Notes: generated from the letters alone by a model not told the origin. Counted from the first letter of the stretch, positions 48,101-57,037 are shown. The stretch is 64,000 nt of DNA from Myxococcales bacterium (GCA_947491025.1 CANLIC010000020.1:1-64000); one strand, 5' to 3'. Translations and numbers: made by a program.

Positions 48101-49105
48101 GCCGGACCGGAGCTCGAGTGCCGCCGGCTCGGCGACGCCTCGATGACGGCCGCCGCGTTCGACAACGCCGCGATCCTCAACCCGGCGCTCAAGGCTGTGG
48201 CCGCCGAGAGCTCGGACGCGGTCGCGACGACCTTTGCGCGGCTGGTCGGCATGCCCATCAGCGCCGACACCGTCGACCCGCTGCTGCTGACCGACGGCGC
48301 GGGGCCGATCGCCATCTCGCCGGGCGCGGTCCACGGCTTCGGCGGCGCGGGAAAGCTGACCGAGGGCACCCTGCCAGGCGGCTGCCATGGCGTGTGGCGC
48401 GGCGAAGGGGACGGCATCGCCTACCGGCCCCTCGACAAGGACGACGGCGAAGTCGGTGGCTGCGTGCCCGGCGGCGGCAAGAAGCTCGCCGACGTCGGCG
48501 GCGTCCACGGCGTGCGCCTCTGGCTCGGCCCGCCGCTTGGCCTTGGCGGGCTCAACAAACCCGCGGCGTCCTGCAAGGCGATTCGCGATGCGGGCGACGG
48601 CCGCGGCAACGGGCGCTACCAGCTCATCATCGCGGGCGGCAAGGCGGAGTGGCGGCACTGCGAGATGCGCGCCGACGGCGGCGGCTGGACCCAAGTCATG
48701 CGCATCGATCCAAAGTCCGTCGCCCACGCCGCGGGCGCCGACGCGAGCGGCGACGCCGGTGGCTTTGTCGGGCCCTTCAAGCTCGACGACGCCAGCATCG
48801 TCGCCCTGACCACGGGTGCCCGCCTGCGCTACGCCTGCGGCCCGACCCTGCGGGCGCATGTCACCAACGCCAAGAAGGCCTGGACCTCGCAGAAGGCCAA
48901 TGGCCTGCAGTGGTCGATCGATCGCGACCGCGACGGCAGCTTCGAGTGCGCTGCCGATGATGGCGGTGGCTACGGCTTCACCGACGTCGTCGCCTGCGCG
49001 AGCGGCGCCACGCGCTTTGTCGCCAAGGAGGGCCTCGGCGAAGGCGGCGGCTGCTGGATGAACGACAAGGGCTGGGGGCAGGCCGGCGGCCTCTGGGCTC
49101 GCTAG
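45107..49105 (+). CDS. Giant Cys-rich surface protein with three fibrinogen-like modules
   Basis: A 1,332-residue exported protein, putative lipoprotein (CAPAC, Cys 30). ATG 45107 has AGGGA about six bases upstream. An Asp/Thr/Ser/Ala stalk (about 31-80) leads to a Cys-rich region (to about 550) with EGF-like and integrin-like spacing, a MopE-type CNGVDDDCNG motif (268-277) and SDTCEP/DGVCC-type modules. Three fibrinogen-like modules follow: about 554-825 (CAHVQAID, SGVYLVDPD, GGWSLMSQFG), 861-1145 (CAALHKQF, DGLYTIDPD, degenerate) and 1155-1332 (CKAIRD, GRYQLII, GGGWTQVMRI). A DUF4215 repeat (CGDGKLQDGEHCDDGN, about 828-850) separates the first two. This looks like an adhesin or glycan-binding surface protein. 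No enzyme domain is seen. Confidence 0.83.
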   Translation: MTKRWMLARTDVARWASLAVAVAFLCAPACSDPGSDAPAKTDTAANEVSSDVAPVEVQSSDDADATEDAGRVGDTTTGPVCPGGAGCACVGNGDCDSGHCLETAAGRRCGETCVSECPPLQRCGQAPGSVDLAYVCLDRFARLCMPCKENKDCQAAGMSGARCLSAGAAGAYCGTDCSVGEPCGNGFACIDAVDVGGVSAAQCVPEGATDTIAALATCSCSVNAVELAAETTCVKAGTDGGACPGAARCLKAGDLAACAAKPPQPEICNGVDDDCNGKTDEAACDDKNACTSDTCEPAGKGCVATALPDKAACTFVPGGDAPPIPGHCIAGTCVPKPVLGSACSAGGECESGFCVDGVCCNKACNGLCEACAAAKTGVKDGACGPVQQGQDPEDECTADPVSTCLFVGHCDGKGACEQYAEGTVCADATCDLPNDAKAPSLCKGGVCKAGAAIPCITSESCMFGYCSEAKCHVKPTTDPCDDGDPCTKADTCGGGVCKGQPGGCDDKNLCTIDACAADGKSCEHKAVADETPCSGDGQRWCQKGKCVMLIGGLDCAHVQAIDPKRPSGVYLVDPDDQGPNKPFEVYCDLQSGGGGWSLMSQFGQHKAVIHLTQARYEKSFVTAPIWIQGNAESKPMAPGVASDDYTIQSHDWRKLMHSQGAFLLRQEAQVMISGKSGPSFDVAYRFRYNGRVLQDGAPVSERVWKLADRQVLKDASGIEWDVADGPARFWLPFTIAAAGESVFTACFGAQLGAACEGNLDTILNVTRRFGNCGIIGQKSDSTDPALSWAPHLNGQQNSLDIAWQHQASGAFHSTGQPIALRYWTRGLCGDGKLQDGEHCDDGNRDPGDGCTPLCRFEAVTHCAALHKQFPDAPDGLYTIDPDGEGPIAALELACDMQAGGLTLVGNLMDGPADDLPNEAKAYAAGFAQLGSGSFGAVKAVARAAAATAAEASAGLTAGQGSAAVSPAFVKALVAAGQTNLGVCLVGAPGLDVGAGPDPAGPELECRRLGDASMTAAAFDNAAILNPALKAVAAESSDAVATTFARLVGMPISADTVDPLLLTDGAGPIAISPGAVHGFGGAGKLTEGTLPGGCHGVWRGEGDGIAYRPLDKDDGEVGGCVPGGGKKLADVGGVHGVRLWLGPPLGLGGLNKPAASCKAIRDAGDGRGNGRYQLIIAGGKAEWRHCEMRADGGGWTQVMRIDPKSVAHAAGADASGDAGGFVGPFKLDDASIVALTTGARLRYACGPTLRAHVTNAKKAWTSQKANGLQWSIDRDRDGSFECAADDGGGYGFTDVVACASGATRFVAKEGLGEGGGCWMNDKGWGQAGGLWAR

Positions 49106-49117
49106 GGGCGCGGCAAT

Positions 49118-49672
49118 TTAGGCGTCGTCGCCGTCGTGCGAGTCGGCCCAGTAGCTGATCAGCTCCATGTCGTCGATGATCCGCGAGTGGTAGTGGCCCC
49201 AGATGTCGGAGATCTGAACCGACTCGCCGGCCGACAGCTTCGGCGTCAGGTAGATCGCGAAGTAATAGGCGCCTGAGCCGTCCTCGACCGGCCCGACGGC
49301 CTTGAGCGGCGCCCCGGTGTGCGGGCAGTACAGCTCGCAGCGGACGCCAAGCGGCAGCTCGTCCATGCCGACCTTGCGGGCATCGCCGTGAATCGGCGAC
49401 AGGTAGACGACGCCCTCCTGCCCGGCGGCGCGCACGCCGACCGCCACGGCTGGCCAGCCGTCGAAGGTCACCGCGTTCTCGATGAGGCTGGCGCCCGTTG
49501 GGCCAAAGGCTTGCGTGACCACGATGAGGGGCGCCTCGGCGTTGACGGCGGGGTGCTCCTCCGGCCGAATCGTCACATGCGGCTCTGGCAGCCCCTCATG
49601 ACGGCCCGTCACGCTGAAGGTCCTGCGCCTGCCACTTCGGCCGCGCTCGTCGTCCCCCATCTCAGTCGCCAT
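49118..49672 (-). CDS. Unknown soluble protein (184 residues)
   Basis: A family I do not recognise. ATG 49672 has a GGAGGGGGCGG stretch upstream; an open frame extends a further 18 codons. The N-terminal 25 residues are charged and Arg-rich; the rest is beta-rich with VVYLSPIHGDARKVG, a single CELYCPHTGAPL motif, AYYFAIYLTPKL and the C-terminal SDIWGHYHSRIIDDMELISYWAD. The two Cys and nearby His residues (CP.HTG, GHYH) could hold a metal. No signal peptide. It lies convergent with the giant Cys-rich gene, with only 12 bp between, and divergent from the oxidoreductase gene. Confidence 0.65.
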   Translation of the reverse strand: MATEMGDDERGRSGRRRTFSVTGRHEGLPEPHVTIRPEEHPAVNAEAPLIVVTQAFGPTGASLIENAVTFDGWPAVAVGVRAAGQEGVVYLSPIHGDARKVGMDELPLGVRCELYCPHTGAPLKAVGPVEDGSGAYYFAIYLTPKLSAGESVQISDIWGHYHSRIIDDMELISYWADSHDGDDA

Positions 49673-49944
49673 GGTCCGCCCCCTCCCCGCCTGCGAGGCG
49701 CCGCGCGTGGACCGGCGACGACTCACGAGGTTTCAAGCATATGCCGGGGCCGACGTCAATGCAGTTGGGTACGGCGACCTCGCCGCACGCGCTGTGGCCG
49801 TGCCAATCGCCGCCCCCCTCCGCCGTGACGCTGGTCTCCCGCCATCGGCATCGACAGCGGCGAGGCCCTGCCGCATTCTGCCGAGCGAGGCCGCGCCCCC
49901 GCCGGGCGCCCGACGTCAGCGCCGCAGCGCGCCGAGGAAGCCCC

Positions 49945-51615
49945 ATGCTCAGCCCCACGCAAGACACGGTCCGCCGCACCCGGGCGAAGCTTCCAGACGG
50001 CGAGCTCGACGTCGCCATCGTCGGCGCGGGCCCGGGCGGCCTGATGGCTGGCGCCCACCTCGCGCGTGCCGGTCTGCGCGTGGCGCTCTTCGACGGCCAC
50101 TACGTCGCCGGCGGCTGCATGACGATGTTCGAGCGCGGCCGCTCGGACGCCCGCTACTGCTTCGACGTCGGGCTTCATTACGTCGGCGACTGTGCCGAAG
50201 AGGGGCAGGTACCGCAGCTCCTCGCCGGCGTCGGCGCTGGCGTCGATTGGGCGCCGCTCGACCCCGATGGCTTCGATACGCTGGTCTTTCCGGAGCTGGA
50301 GTTCCGGATTCCGGTCGGCCACGAGGCCTTTCGCGCCCGCCTGCTCGAGCACTTTCCCGAAGAAAAGCGCGGCATCGATCGCTACGTGCGGCTGCTGCTC
50401 GAGGTCGACGCCATGCAGCGGCGGCTGCATCGCGGCGGTGCGTTCGGCATGCTGAAGGCGGTGCTCTTGCACGGCCGCCTGGTGGCGCTGTACCGGGACG
50501 CCACCATCGGCGAGTTCCTCGACAGTGTGACGAGAAACCCCCTGCTGCGCGGTGTGATGCTTGGCCAGAGCGGCGACTACGGCCTGCCGCCCTCGAAGGT
50601 CTCGGCGATGCTGCACTGCGGCCTCGTCAACCACTACCTGCGCGGCGCCTATTACCCGGTCGGTGGCGGCCAGGCCCCTGCCGATCGCCTGGCGGAGGTC
50701 ATCGAGGCCGCCGGCGGCAGCATCCACCTGCGGCGGCCGGTCGAGCAGATCCTGGTGCGCGATGGCCGCGCCGTCGGCATCCGGCTGGAGGCGGCGGGCA
50801 AGGAGCCGGCCCGGGAGATCATGGCCCAGGCGGTGCTGAGCAATGCCGACCTCAAGCGCACGCTGCTGGAGCTGCTGCCGCGCGAAGAGCTGCCCGAGCC
50901 GTGGCGCCAGCGGGCCGAGTCGTTCGAGATGGCCGGGGCCATCTTCATGACCTTCCTCGGCATCGAGGGCGACCTCGCCGATCTCGGCATGCGCAACGCC
51001 AACTACTGGTGCTTCGACAGCGCCGACATGGAGGCGTTCTACCGCGAGGCGATGGTCGACGGCCGGGTCGCGCCGCGCGGCTGCTACATCACCAGCGCCA
51101 GCATGAAAGATCGCGGGACGCCCGGCCACGCGCCGGCAGGCCACATGGGCCTCGAGATCATGGCCTTGGTGCCGGGCAAGGCCGAGGCCTGGTACAGCAC
51201 GGACCGCGCCGCCGTCGACGGCACCTACCGCAAGGACGGCCCCTACCTCGAGCTCAAGCAGCGCGTCGAGGCTGACCTCATCGACCGCGCCGAGGCGTTG
51301 CTGCCGGGCGTCAAGGAGCGCATCCGCTTCTGCGAGTCGGCGACCCCGCTCTCGCAGACGCGCTATACGCGCGCCAGCGAAGGCACGGGCTACGGCCTCG
51401 CTGCGACACCGGAGCAGTTCCTGGGTCGCCGACCGGGCTACCGTGGACCGCTGCCTGGGCTCTTCTTCTGCGGCGCCAACACCCGGGCCGGTCACGGCAT
51501 CTTGGGCGCGCTGGAGTCCGGAGCCCAGGCCGCCAAGCGCGTCGCGGCAGAGCTCGGCGCCGAGCTCTCGAGCGCCTCCCCGCCGAAGCAGCGCGCCAGC
51601 GCGCCCGCCGCCTAG
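49945..51615 (+). CDS. FAD-dependent phytoene desaturase/retinol saturase-like oxidoreductase
   Basis: A 556-residue flavoprotein. The Rossmann FAD-binding start VAIVGAGPGGLMAGAHLARAG (about 24-44) is followed by FDGHYVAGGCMTMF and a CrtI-type YFDVGLHY-like segment; the C-terminus has LFFCGANTRAGHGILGALESG, the second FAD-binding strand of CrtI, all-trans-retinol 13,14-reductase and related enzymes. These act on isoprenoid double bonds or similar lipids. No carotenoid gene is adjacent, so the substrate is open. GAGGAAG lies 4 bases before ATG 49945. It faces the IgGFc-binding-type gene tail to tail. Confidence 0.85.
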   Translation: MLSPTQDTVRRTRAKLPDGELDVAIVGAGPGGLMAGAHLARAGLRVALFDGHYVAGGCMTMFERGRSDARYCFDVGLHYVGDCAEEGQVPQLLAGVGAGVDWAPLDPDGFDTLVFPELEFRIPVGHEAFRARLLEHFPEEKRGIDRYVRLLLEVDAMQRRLHRGGAFGMLKAVLLHGRLVALYRDATIGEFLDSVTRNPLLRGVMLGQSGDYGLPPSKVSAMLHCGLVNHYLRGAYYPVGGGQAPADRLAEVIEAAGGSIHLRRPVEQILVRDGRAVGIRLEAAGKEPAREIMAQAVLSNADLKRTLLELLPREELPEPWRQRAESFEMAGAIFMTFLGIEGDLADLGMRNANYWCFDSADMEAFYREAMVDGRVAPRGCYITSASMKDRGTPGHAPAGHMGLEIMALVPGKAEAWYSTDRAAVDGTYRKDGPYLELKQRVEADLIDRAEALLPGVKERIRFCESATPLSQTRYTRASEGTGYGLAATPEQFLGRRPGYRGPLPGLFFCGANTRAGHGILGALESGAQAAKRVAAELGAELSSASPPKQRASAPAA

Positions 51616-51723
51616 CGCCACCGCCAAAGAGAGGCGTCCGCGCGCGCTGCCACTGGGGCCAACCCGCCGGGTCGGCGAGAGAACGCGCCTCGCGACTTCG
51701 CGGCGTCAGCCCCGGGGAATGCG

Positions 51724-54099
51724 CTAGAGGCCGGCGCCCGCCGGGTAGCCGTAGCTGACGTCGTCGTCGTAGCCATAGACGTAGACGCCGACCTTCTGGC
51801 TCGACTTCAGGGTGTGCGTACCGGTGCCAATCGGCAGCCGCGCCACCGTCCAGTTCGTGCCGGAGATGGTGGTGAAGCCGGACGGCAGCAGCACGGTGCC
51901 GTCGAGGTTGACCGCCGTGCCAGCGGGCGCAACCACCGTGATGTAGTTGACCGCGTACTTGTCCGGCACCAGGAACAGGTAGTCGTCGAGGAACTGGGTG
52001 ACCGGGACGTCGAGGATCAGCGACGGGTCGCCGATGGCGGCGCAGAGCTTGGAGAAACCGGCCGACTCGCACTTGCCGACGAAGCCGTACTGCGCCTTGC
52101 AGCTGGCGTCGGTGGTGCAGGTGGCCTGGGCAACCGTGACGGTGGCGTACGAGCTGGCCATGTACTGAGCGACCATCACCGGCTGATCGCTGTCGATGAG
52201 GAAGTCGGCCGTGGTCTGGAACTCGAAGAACTGACCCTGGTTCAGCGTCGGGACCGCGACGCCGATGTTCGGGGTGATGGTGACGTGGGTGTTGTTGACC
52301 GAGGCGATGATGCGCCAGGCGTCCTGCTCCTTGCCGCGCGGCGCGAGGCGGGCGCCGACGTAGCTCTTGCCCCATGACTTGACGGGAAAGAGCTGCTCTT
52401 CCAAGTGGTCGGCGCAGCACTCGGAGTCGCAGTCCGCGTCTTTGGTGCAGGGCTTGGTGCCGAGACCGCCGCCGAGGACGCTGCTGGCGCAGACCTTGGA
52501 GGCAGACCCCTTGGTCATCGGCACACAGTTGCCGATGTCAGGAGAATTGCTCGCCTCTGAGCCACCAAAGACCGCCACCGGCCGATCGGCCTTGACCCAC
52601 GAGCCGGTGAGGTCGGCGTTCTCTTTGTCGGACTCGACGTTGAGCGCCTGGCCCTGCATCAGCTCGAAGTCCATCGAGGTGCCCAGCGACATCTTGGCGA
52701 CGCCGACGCCTGCCACGGTCGGCGCCGAGACCACCACCTTGACCTTGGTCTTGCCGGGCTCCACCGCGATGACGTTGAAATAGCTCCTGAACTTCGTCCC
52801 GAGCTGGTTGCGGCTGACGACCCAATACTCGTCGCCGAGCGATCCGGTCGGCAGCAGCAGGCTGGCGTCGTTGCTGAACACGCCGTAGTTCTGCAAGGGG
52901 TTGAATTGGTAGGCGACGATGGGCTGCGTGGCCTGGATGCGGTAGGCCTTGCCGGTGATCGCGCTGCCATCCTGGTTCTGGTTGGGCATGCCCCACGATT
53001 TGTCGGGCAGATCGATGACCTGCAGGCCCTTGCCGGGCACCTTCCAGGTCTTGGTCTTGGCGCCGGGCGCCGTCGGGTCCGGACCGATGGTGACGGTGAC
53101 GGACGCCTCGGCGGCGGCGGTGTTGCTCACGATGATGCTGAACTGCGCATTCTGGGCGTCGTAGATCTTGCCGCCACCCTCGTCGACGGCGTTGTCGAGA
53201 TCCACGGCCCAATAGTCACAGCCGACGTTGGTGTTGCTCTTGAAGTCGCCGGCGCAGGGGTTGACGCACAGGCCACCGAGACAGGTCAGGTTTTTCTGGG
53301 CGCAGTCTTCCACGAGGGACCAGCCGGTGCCTGTGCCATTGCAGACCTCGGCCAGGTGGCCGGTGCAGCGCTGGGTGCCAGCGGTGCACACGCCGCACTC
53401 GCCCTGGAAGCAGGTCTGGCCGGCCGGGCAGAGCTTGACGATGTTGGCTGAGAGGCCGTCGTCGCTGCACTTCTGGACCGCGATGCTGGCGCCACCGGAG
53501 GCCGCGGCTGGGGCGCAGTCGGTCTCATTGGGCTTGCACACGACGCAAGCGCCGCCGTGGCAAGTCGGCTGGCTGTCGGGGCAGACGTTGACCTCATAGC
53601 CCTTGCCGTCGGGCTTGCAGGTGGCTAGGAAGTTGCCCTGGCACTCGCTCGCGCCGGGCTTGCACTGGATCTCCACGCACTTGTTGCCCTTGCACTGGCC
53701 GCCGGACTTGCTGCAGTGGGCGTCGGTGATGCACTGGACGCAGACCTGGATCGTCAGGTCGCAGTACGGGGTGTCGGCGAAGTCTTTGCACGCGCTGGCC
53801 TTTCCGCAGGCCGGCCCTTCGGGGATCTCGTCGGTGGTCTCGGTCTCGACTTCGCTGGGGTCGGGGAGGCCGTCAGCGCCAACCGTGTCGCCGCCACCGC
53901 CACCGCCGCCGCCGGTGTCGCTGGCCGCTGTGGCGCCGTCGGGCAGAAAGACCACGCCGCCGCCGCCGCCACCCGAGTCCAAGGGGAAGGTGTTTCCAGG
54001 GGTCGAAGGCGGCGTGCTGCATGCGCAGAGCATGGCGCCAGCTAAAATAGCCAAGCCAATCGATGGGTTGAGTCGGAAGATCTCCAAAAATCGCACCAT
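51724..54099 (-). CDS. IgGFc-binding-domain Cys-rich lipoprotein
   Basis: A 791-residue lipoprotein: signal peptide with lipobox LCAC (Cys 27). A stalk of glycine runs and Asp/Ser follows, then Cys-rich modules (about 95-290; CITDAHCSKSGGQCKGNKC, CKPGASECQGNFLATC). From about 300 the protein matches the IgGFc-binding-protein N-terminal domain found in myxobacterial and animal mucosal proteins: KAYRIQATQPIVAYQFNPLQNYG, SLLLPTGSLGDEYWVVS, and later DQPVMVAQYMAS, KYAVNYITVVAPAG and KVGVYVYGYDDDVSYGYPAGAGL at the end. The animal domain binds IgG Fc; the bacterial function is unknown, probably surface adhesion. GGAGG lies about 8 bases before ATG 54099. Confidence 0.85.
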   Translation of the reverse strand: MVRFLEIFRLNPSIGLAILAGAMLCACSTPPSTPGNTFPLDSGGGGGGVVFLPDGATAASDTGGGGGGGGDTVGADGLPDPSEVETETTDEIPEGPACGKASACKDFADTPYCDLTIQVCVQCITDAHCSKSGGQCKGNKCVEIQCKPGASECQGNFLATCKPDGKGYEVNVCPDSQPTCHGGACVVCKPNETDCAPAAASGGASIAVQKCSDDGLSANIVKLCPAGQTCFQGECGVCTAGTQRCTGHLAEVCNGTGTGWSLVEDCAQKNLTCLGGLCVNPCAGDFKSNTNVGCDYWAVDLDNAVDEGGGKIYDAQNAQFSIIVSNTAAAEASVTVTIGPDPTAPGAKTKTWKVPGKGLQVIDLPDKSWGMPNQNQDGSAITGKAYRIQATQPIVAYQFNPLQNYGVFSNDASLLLPTGSLGDEYWVVSRNQLGTKFRSYFNVIAVEPGKTKVKVVVSAPTVAGVGVAKMSLGTSMDFELMQGQALNVESDKENADLTGSWVKADRPVAVFGGSEASNSPDIGNCVPMTKGSASKVCASSVLGGGLGTKPCTKDADCDSECCADHLEEQLFPVKSWGKSYVGARLAPRGKEQDAWRIIASVNNTHVTITPNIGVAVPTLNQGQFFEFQTTADFLIDSDQPVMVAQYMASSYATVTVAQATCTTDASCKAQYGFVGKCESAGFSKLCAAIGDPSLILDVPVTQFLDDYLFLVPDKYAVNYITVVAPAGTAVNLDGTVLLPSGFTTISGTNWTVARLPIGTGTHTLKSSQKVGVYVYGYDDDVSYGYPAGAGL

Positions 54100-54155
54100 C
54101 CGCCATCCTCCAAGTCGCCGCAGCGCTGACCCTGCCGCCCTCAGGGCGATGAATT

Positions 54156-54184
54156 AGGCTATCGGTCTGCGGCAGTCGGCGCAA
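54156..54184 (-). promoter_or_regulatory. Candidate promoter of the IgGFc-binding-type lipoprotein
   Basis: TTGCGC (54184-54179) and TAGCCT (54161-54156) on the minus strand, 17 bases apart. It has the same -35 hexamer and spacer as the promoter candidate at 28860-28888. Confidence 0.45.
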
Positions 54185-54350
54185 GCGAACACGGCGACGG
54201 CCGTGATGACGGCGTTGGCGTGGCGCTGAGGTGGCAGTCGCGGCCGGGAGCGGGCCTTGCGCCCCCAGTCAGCCACGGCACCCTCCCGGCGCCGCCGGAC
54301 CACCTCCGGCCACGCATTGGCGCCGCAAACGCCGCGCCCCCGGAGCCGAG

Positions 54351-54920
54351 ATGACCACCAAGCTCACCTACTTTGACTTTGACGGCTCGCGCGGCCAGGA
54401 GTGCCGCATCGCCCTGCGCCTCTGCGGCGTGGCCTTCGAGGATGTGCGCCTCTCCCGCGAGCAGTGGGCCGCCGCGAAGCCGACGACGCCCTATGGCGCG
54501 ATGCCCATCTTCGAGCATGAGGGACGCAAGCTTGCGCAGTCGAACGCGATTCTGCGCTACCTCGGCGCCAGCCACGGCCTGCACCCGCAGGACCCCTGGA
54601 CCGCTGCTGAGCACGATGCGGTGATGGACTCGGTGGAGGACCTGCGCAACAAGCTGCCGGGCCAGGGCCTCAGCGACGAGGCGAAGAAGACGGCCCGCGA
54701 GGCCTTCGCCTCGGGCTGGCTGACGCAGTGGGGCAACACGGTGTCGAGCCGCATCCGTGGGCCGCTGCTGGAGGGCGAGGCGATCCACGTCGCCGACATC
54801 AAGCTCTACGTCATCGTTCGTTCGCTGCTCTCGGGCACCTTCGACCACATTCCGCCGTCGCTCTTCGACGCCTGGCCGGCGCTGCTGGCGCACCAGGCGG
54901 CCGTCGCCAAGCGGCTCTAG
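54351..54920 (+). CDS. Glutathione S-transferase family protein
   Basis: A 189-residue protein. The N-terminal thioredoxin-like domain has TYFDFDGSRGQECRIALRLCGVAFEDVRL, then TTPYGAMPIFEHEGRKLAQSNAILRYLG (cis-Pro and the Gln-Ser that contacts the gamma-glutamyl part of glutathione). The C-terminal helical domain fits the rest, slightly shorter than usual. The Tyr at the start of the first strand could be the catalytic residue, as in sigma/alpha-like GSTs. GGAG lies 5 bases before ATG 54351. Confidence 0.85.
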   Translation: MTTKLTYFDFDGSRGQECRIALRLCGVAFEDVRLSREQWAAAKPTTPYGAMPIFEHEGRKLAQSNAILRYLGASHGLHPQDPWTAAEHDAVMDSVEDLRNKLPGQGLSDEAKKTAREAFASGWLTQWGNTVSSRIRGPLLEGEAIHVADIKLYVIVRSLLSGTFDHIPPSLFDAWPALLAHQAAVAKRL

Positions 54921-54937
54921 CTAGACTTTGCCCCGCC

Positions 54938-54971
54938 TGGGCGGCCGCCGGAGCCCCGGCCGCCGCCCAGC
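54938..54971 (+). terminator. Candidate terminator after the GST gene
   Basis: CTGGGCGGCCGCCGG (54938-54952) and CCGGCCGCCGCCCAG (54957-54971) form a 15-bp stem with one mismatch and an AGCC loop, 17 bases after the stop. No U-tract follows. Confidence 0.5.
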
Positions 54972-55219
54972 CGGAGCGAAGGGCATCGTCCCATCGGTGA
55001 GGACAGCGGATGGCGCGCGGGTGCCTGGCCGATGCCATCCCGGCGCAGTCCCGGCGCGAAGCCTTTGCCAACTCACCGCAACGCAGTCCCAACTCGGCGC
55101 GAATCCGACGCGAGTTCGGGGTCTGCGCCGCTTCTCCGATTGCCAAATCCGCATGGGGCGCGCATCCTCGCCGGTTTGCTGCGCGTGCCCTAGATCGCGA
55201 CGCGCTCGCACGAGGATCC

Positions 55220-57037
55220 ATGCCCCATCTCCGCTCTCTGGCCGTCACCAAGTCGGCCCTTCACCCCGTCTTGGCGCTCGCCACCCCCTTGGCATTGGCC
55301 TTGGCGCTCGCCGTGCCCACCCCTGCTTACGCCCACGGCGGCCATGGAGGTCCGGAAGGCGGGCACCACGGCGACGCCGCGGGTCTTGCCGGCGACGCCA
55401 GCGCCACGGCTGCCGGCGACTGCGCTGGCCATGCACGCAAGGCCAAGCCTTGCTGCGATAAGGGCGGCGCCAAACCGAAGCACGACGCCGAGGGCTGTAG
55501 CAGCTGCGGCACGGCCGGTCTGGTCGGCAATGCGCCTGGCAAGGGCAAACTCACGCTGGCGGTCGCGGTGAACGGCGCGCGCCTCGCCGCTGAACGCAGC
55601 AGCGCCTTTCAGGTCGACGCGGACGGGGCACAGGCGCCGGACGGCATCGAGGTGGGCAGCCGCCTCGGCCTCGGCCTGCACCTCGAGGCCCAGCCTCCCG
55701 AGGGCGGGATGCGCGTGGAGGGCAATGTCGGCGTCGAGCTTTGGCAGGGCGTGTTCTCGGGCCGTCCGACCCTGGCCGGCGATCGCGGCCCTGGCGACCT
55801 GTGGAACGCTGCGCAGCTGACCGAGGCCTGGGCGGGCGTCTCCCTCGGCGAACGAGACGCGGAGAGGGTCGGCCTGCGCGCCGGCCTGCAGCTCTCGCAG
55901 TGGGGCCTCGGCTTGCTCGCCAACGACGGCCGCAGCTACGCCAGCGACGGCCCGGGCTCCTGGTTCAGCCTGCCCTACGTCGGCGATCGCGTGCTGCGGA
56001 CCGCCGTCTGGGCGCGTCCGTGGGCGGGCACGACATCGAACCTGCGCGGCCTCGTCCTGTCGTTGGCCGTCGACCGCGTCGCCAGCGACGACATCACGCT
56101 GCCGATCGCCAACCCCGACTTCATGGCATTCCACCGCGACGAGGTCGCATGGCAGGGCATCTTCGCCGCCCGCATGCACCTGTCCGAGCGCGACTGGCTC
56201 GGCCTTTACTACGTCTACCGCGACCAGCGCACCACCGGCCCGGTTGGCGTCGGCGGCAAGTCGCTGGCGGTGCACAGCGCCGACCTCGCCTGCGACGTCG
56301 GGCTCATCGACCGCGCAGACCTGACGCTGCGCTTCGCGGCAGAAGCGGTCGGCATCTTCGGCACGACGACGTTGGCGCCGACGCCCGACTTCCCCACCCA
56401 CGACGTCCTGCAGGGCGCCGCAGTCGGCCGCTTTGACCTGCGCATGGGTAGCCTGCTGGCGCTGCTCGACCTCGGCTGGTTCAGCGGCGACGCCAGCGCG
56501 GACGACGCCACCATCGGCAACTTCAAGGCTGATCCCAACTTCCAACAGGGAATCGTCCTGTTCCGCCGCATCGTCGGTTGGCAGACGGCGCGTATGCGCC
56601 GCACCGCAAGCAACCCGGACGTCGTCGGCTACCCGAACGAGGACATCGAGCGCTTGTCGAGCGCAGGCTCGCTGACCTCGGCCATCACGGTTTTCCCGCG
56701 CATCGGGGCCCGCCTCGGCCGCGCCGAGATCTATGGCGGCCTGCTGCTCGCCCTGACGCCGACGCCGATCGCCGACCCCTACCACAGCCGCGTGCACGGC
56801 GGCGGCGCGGCGCGCAACGTGTACAGCCAGGCGCCCGACGGTCCGCTGCTCGGCAGCGAGCTCGACGCCGGCGTGCGGATGCGCTTCGACGTCGTGCCGG
56901 GCGGCGCGCAGCTGGTCGCTGGCGTTGAATACGGCATCGCCCTGCCCGGCGGCGCCCTCGCCGGCCTCGACAGCAACGTCCACGGCGGCCGCGTCGTGCT
57001 CACCCTCACCGGCGCCCGCCCGGAGGCCTCCCGATGA
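55220..57037 (+). CDS. Outer-membrane beta-barrel-like protein with His/Cys-rich N-terminus
   Basis: A 605-residue exported protein. GAGGA lies just upstream of ATG 55220; the frame stays open further upstream. The signal peptide (about 1-38) ends AYAHGG. The mature N-terminus is rich in His and Cys (HGGHGGPEGGHH, KPCCDKGG, GCSSCGT; to about 95), a likely metal-binding stretch. The rest is alternating beta-strand sequence with aromatic residues and turns, as in alginate-export-like or other large porin-type barrels. The stop overlaps the next start (ATGA), so it is paired with the lipase-like gene. Confidence 0.68.
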   Translation: MPHLRSLAVTKSALHPVLALATPLALALALAVPTPAYAHGGHGGPEGGHHGDAAGLAGDASATAAGDCAGHARKAKPCCDKGGAKPKHDAEGCSSCGTAGLVGNAPGKGKLTLAVAVNGARLAAERSSAFQVDADGAQAPDGIEVGSRLGLGLHLEAQPPEGGMRVEGNVGVELWQGVFSGRPTLAGDRGPGDLWNAAQLTEAWAGVSLGERDAERVGLRAGLQLSQWGLGLLANDGRSYASDGPGSWFSLPYVGDRVLRTAVWARPWAGTTSNLRGLVLSLAVDRVASDDITLPIANPDFMAFHRDEVAWQGIFAARMHLSERDWLGLYYVYRDQRTTGPVGVGGKSLAVHSADLACDVGLIDRADLTLRFAAEAVGIFGTTTLAPTPDFPTHDVLQGAAVGRFDLRMGSLLALLDLGWFSGDASADDATIGNFKADPNFQQGIVLFRRIVGWQTARMRRTASNPDVVGYPNEDIERLSSAGSLTSAITVFPRIGARLGRAEIYGGLLLALTPTPIADPYHSRVHGGGAARNVYSQAPDGPLLGSELDAGVRMRFDVVPGGAQLVAGVEYGIALPGGALAGLDSNVHGGRVVLTLTGARPEASR

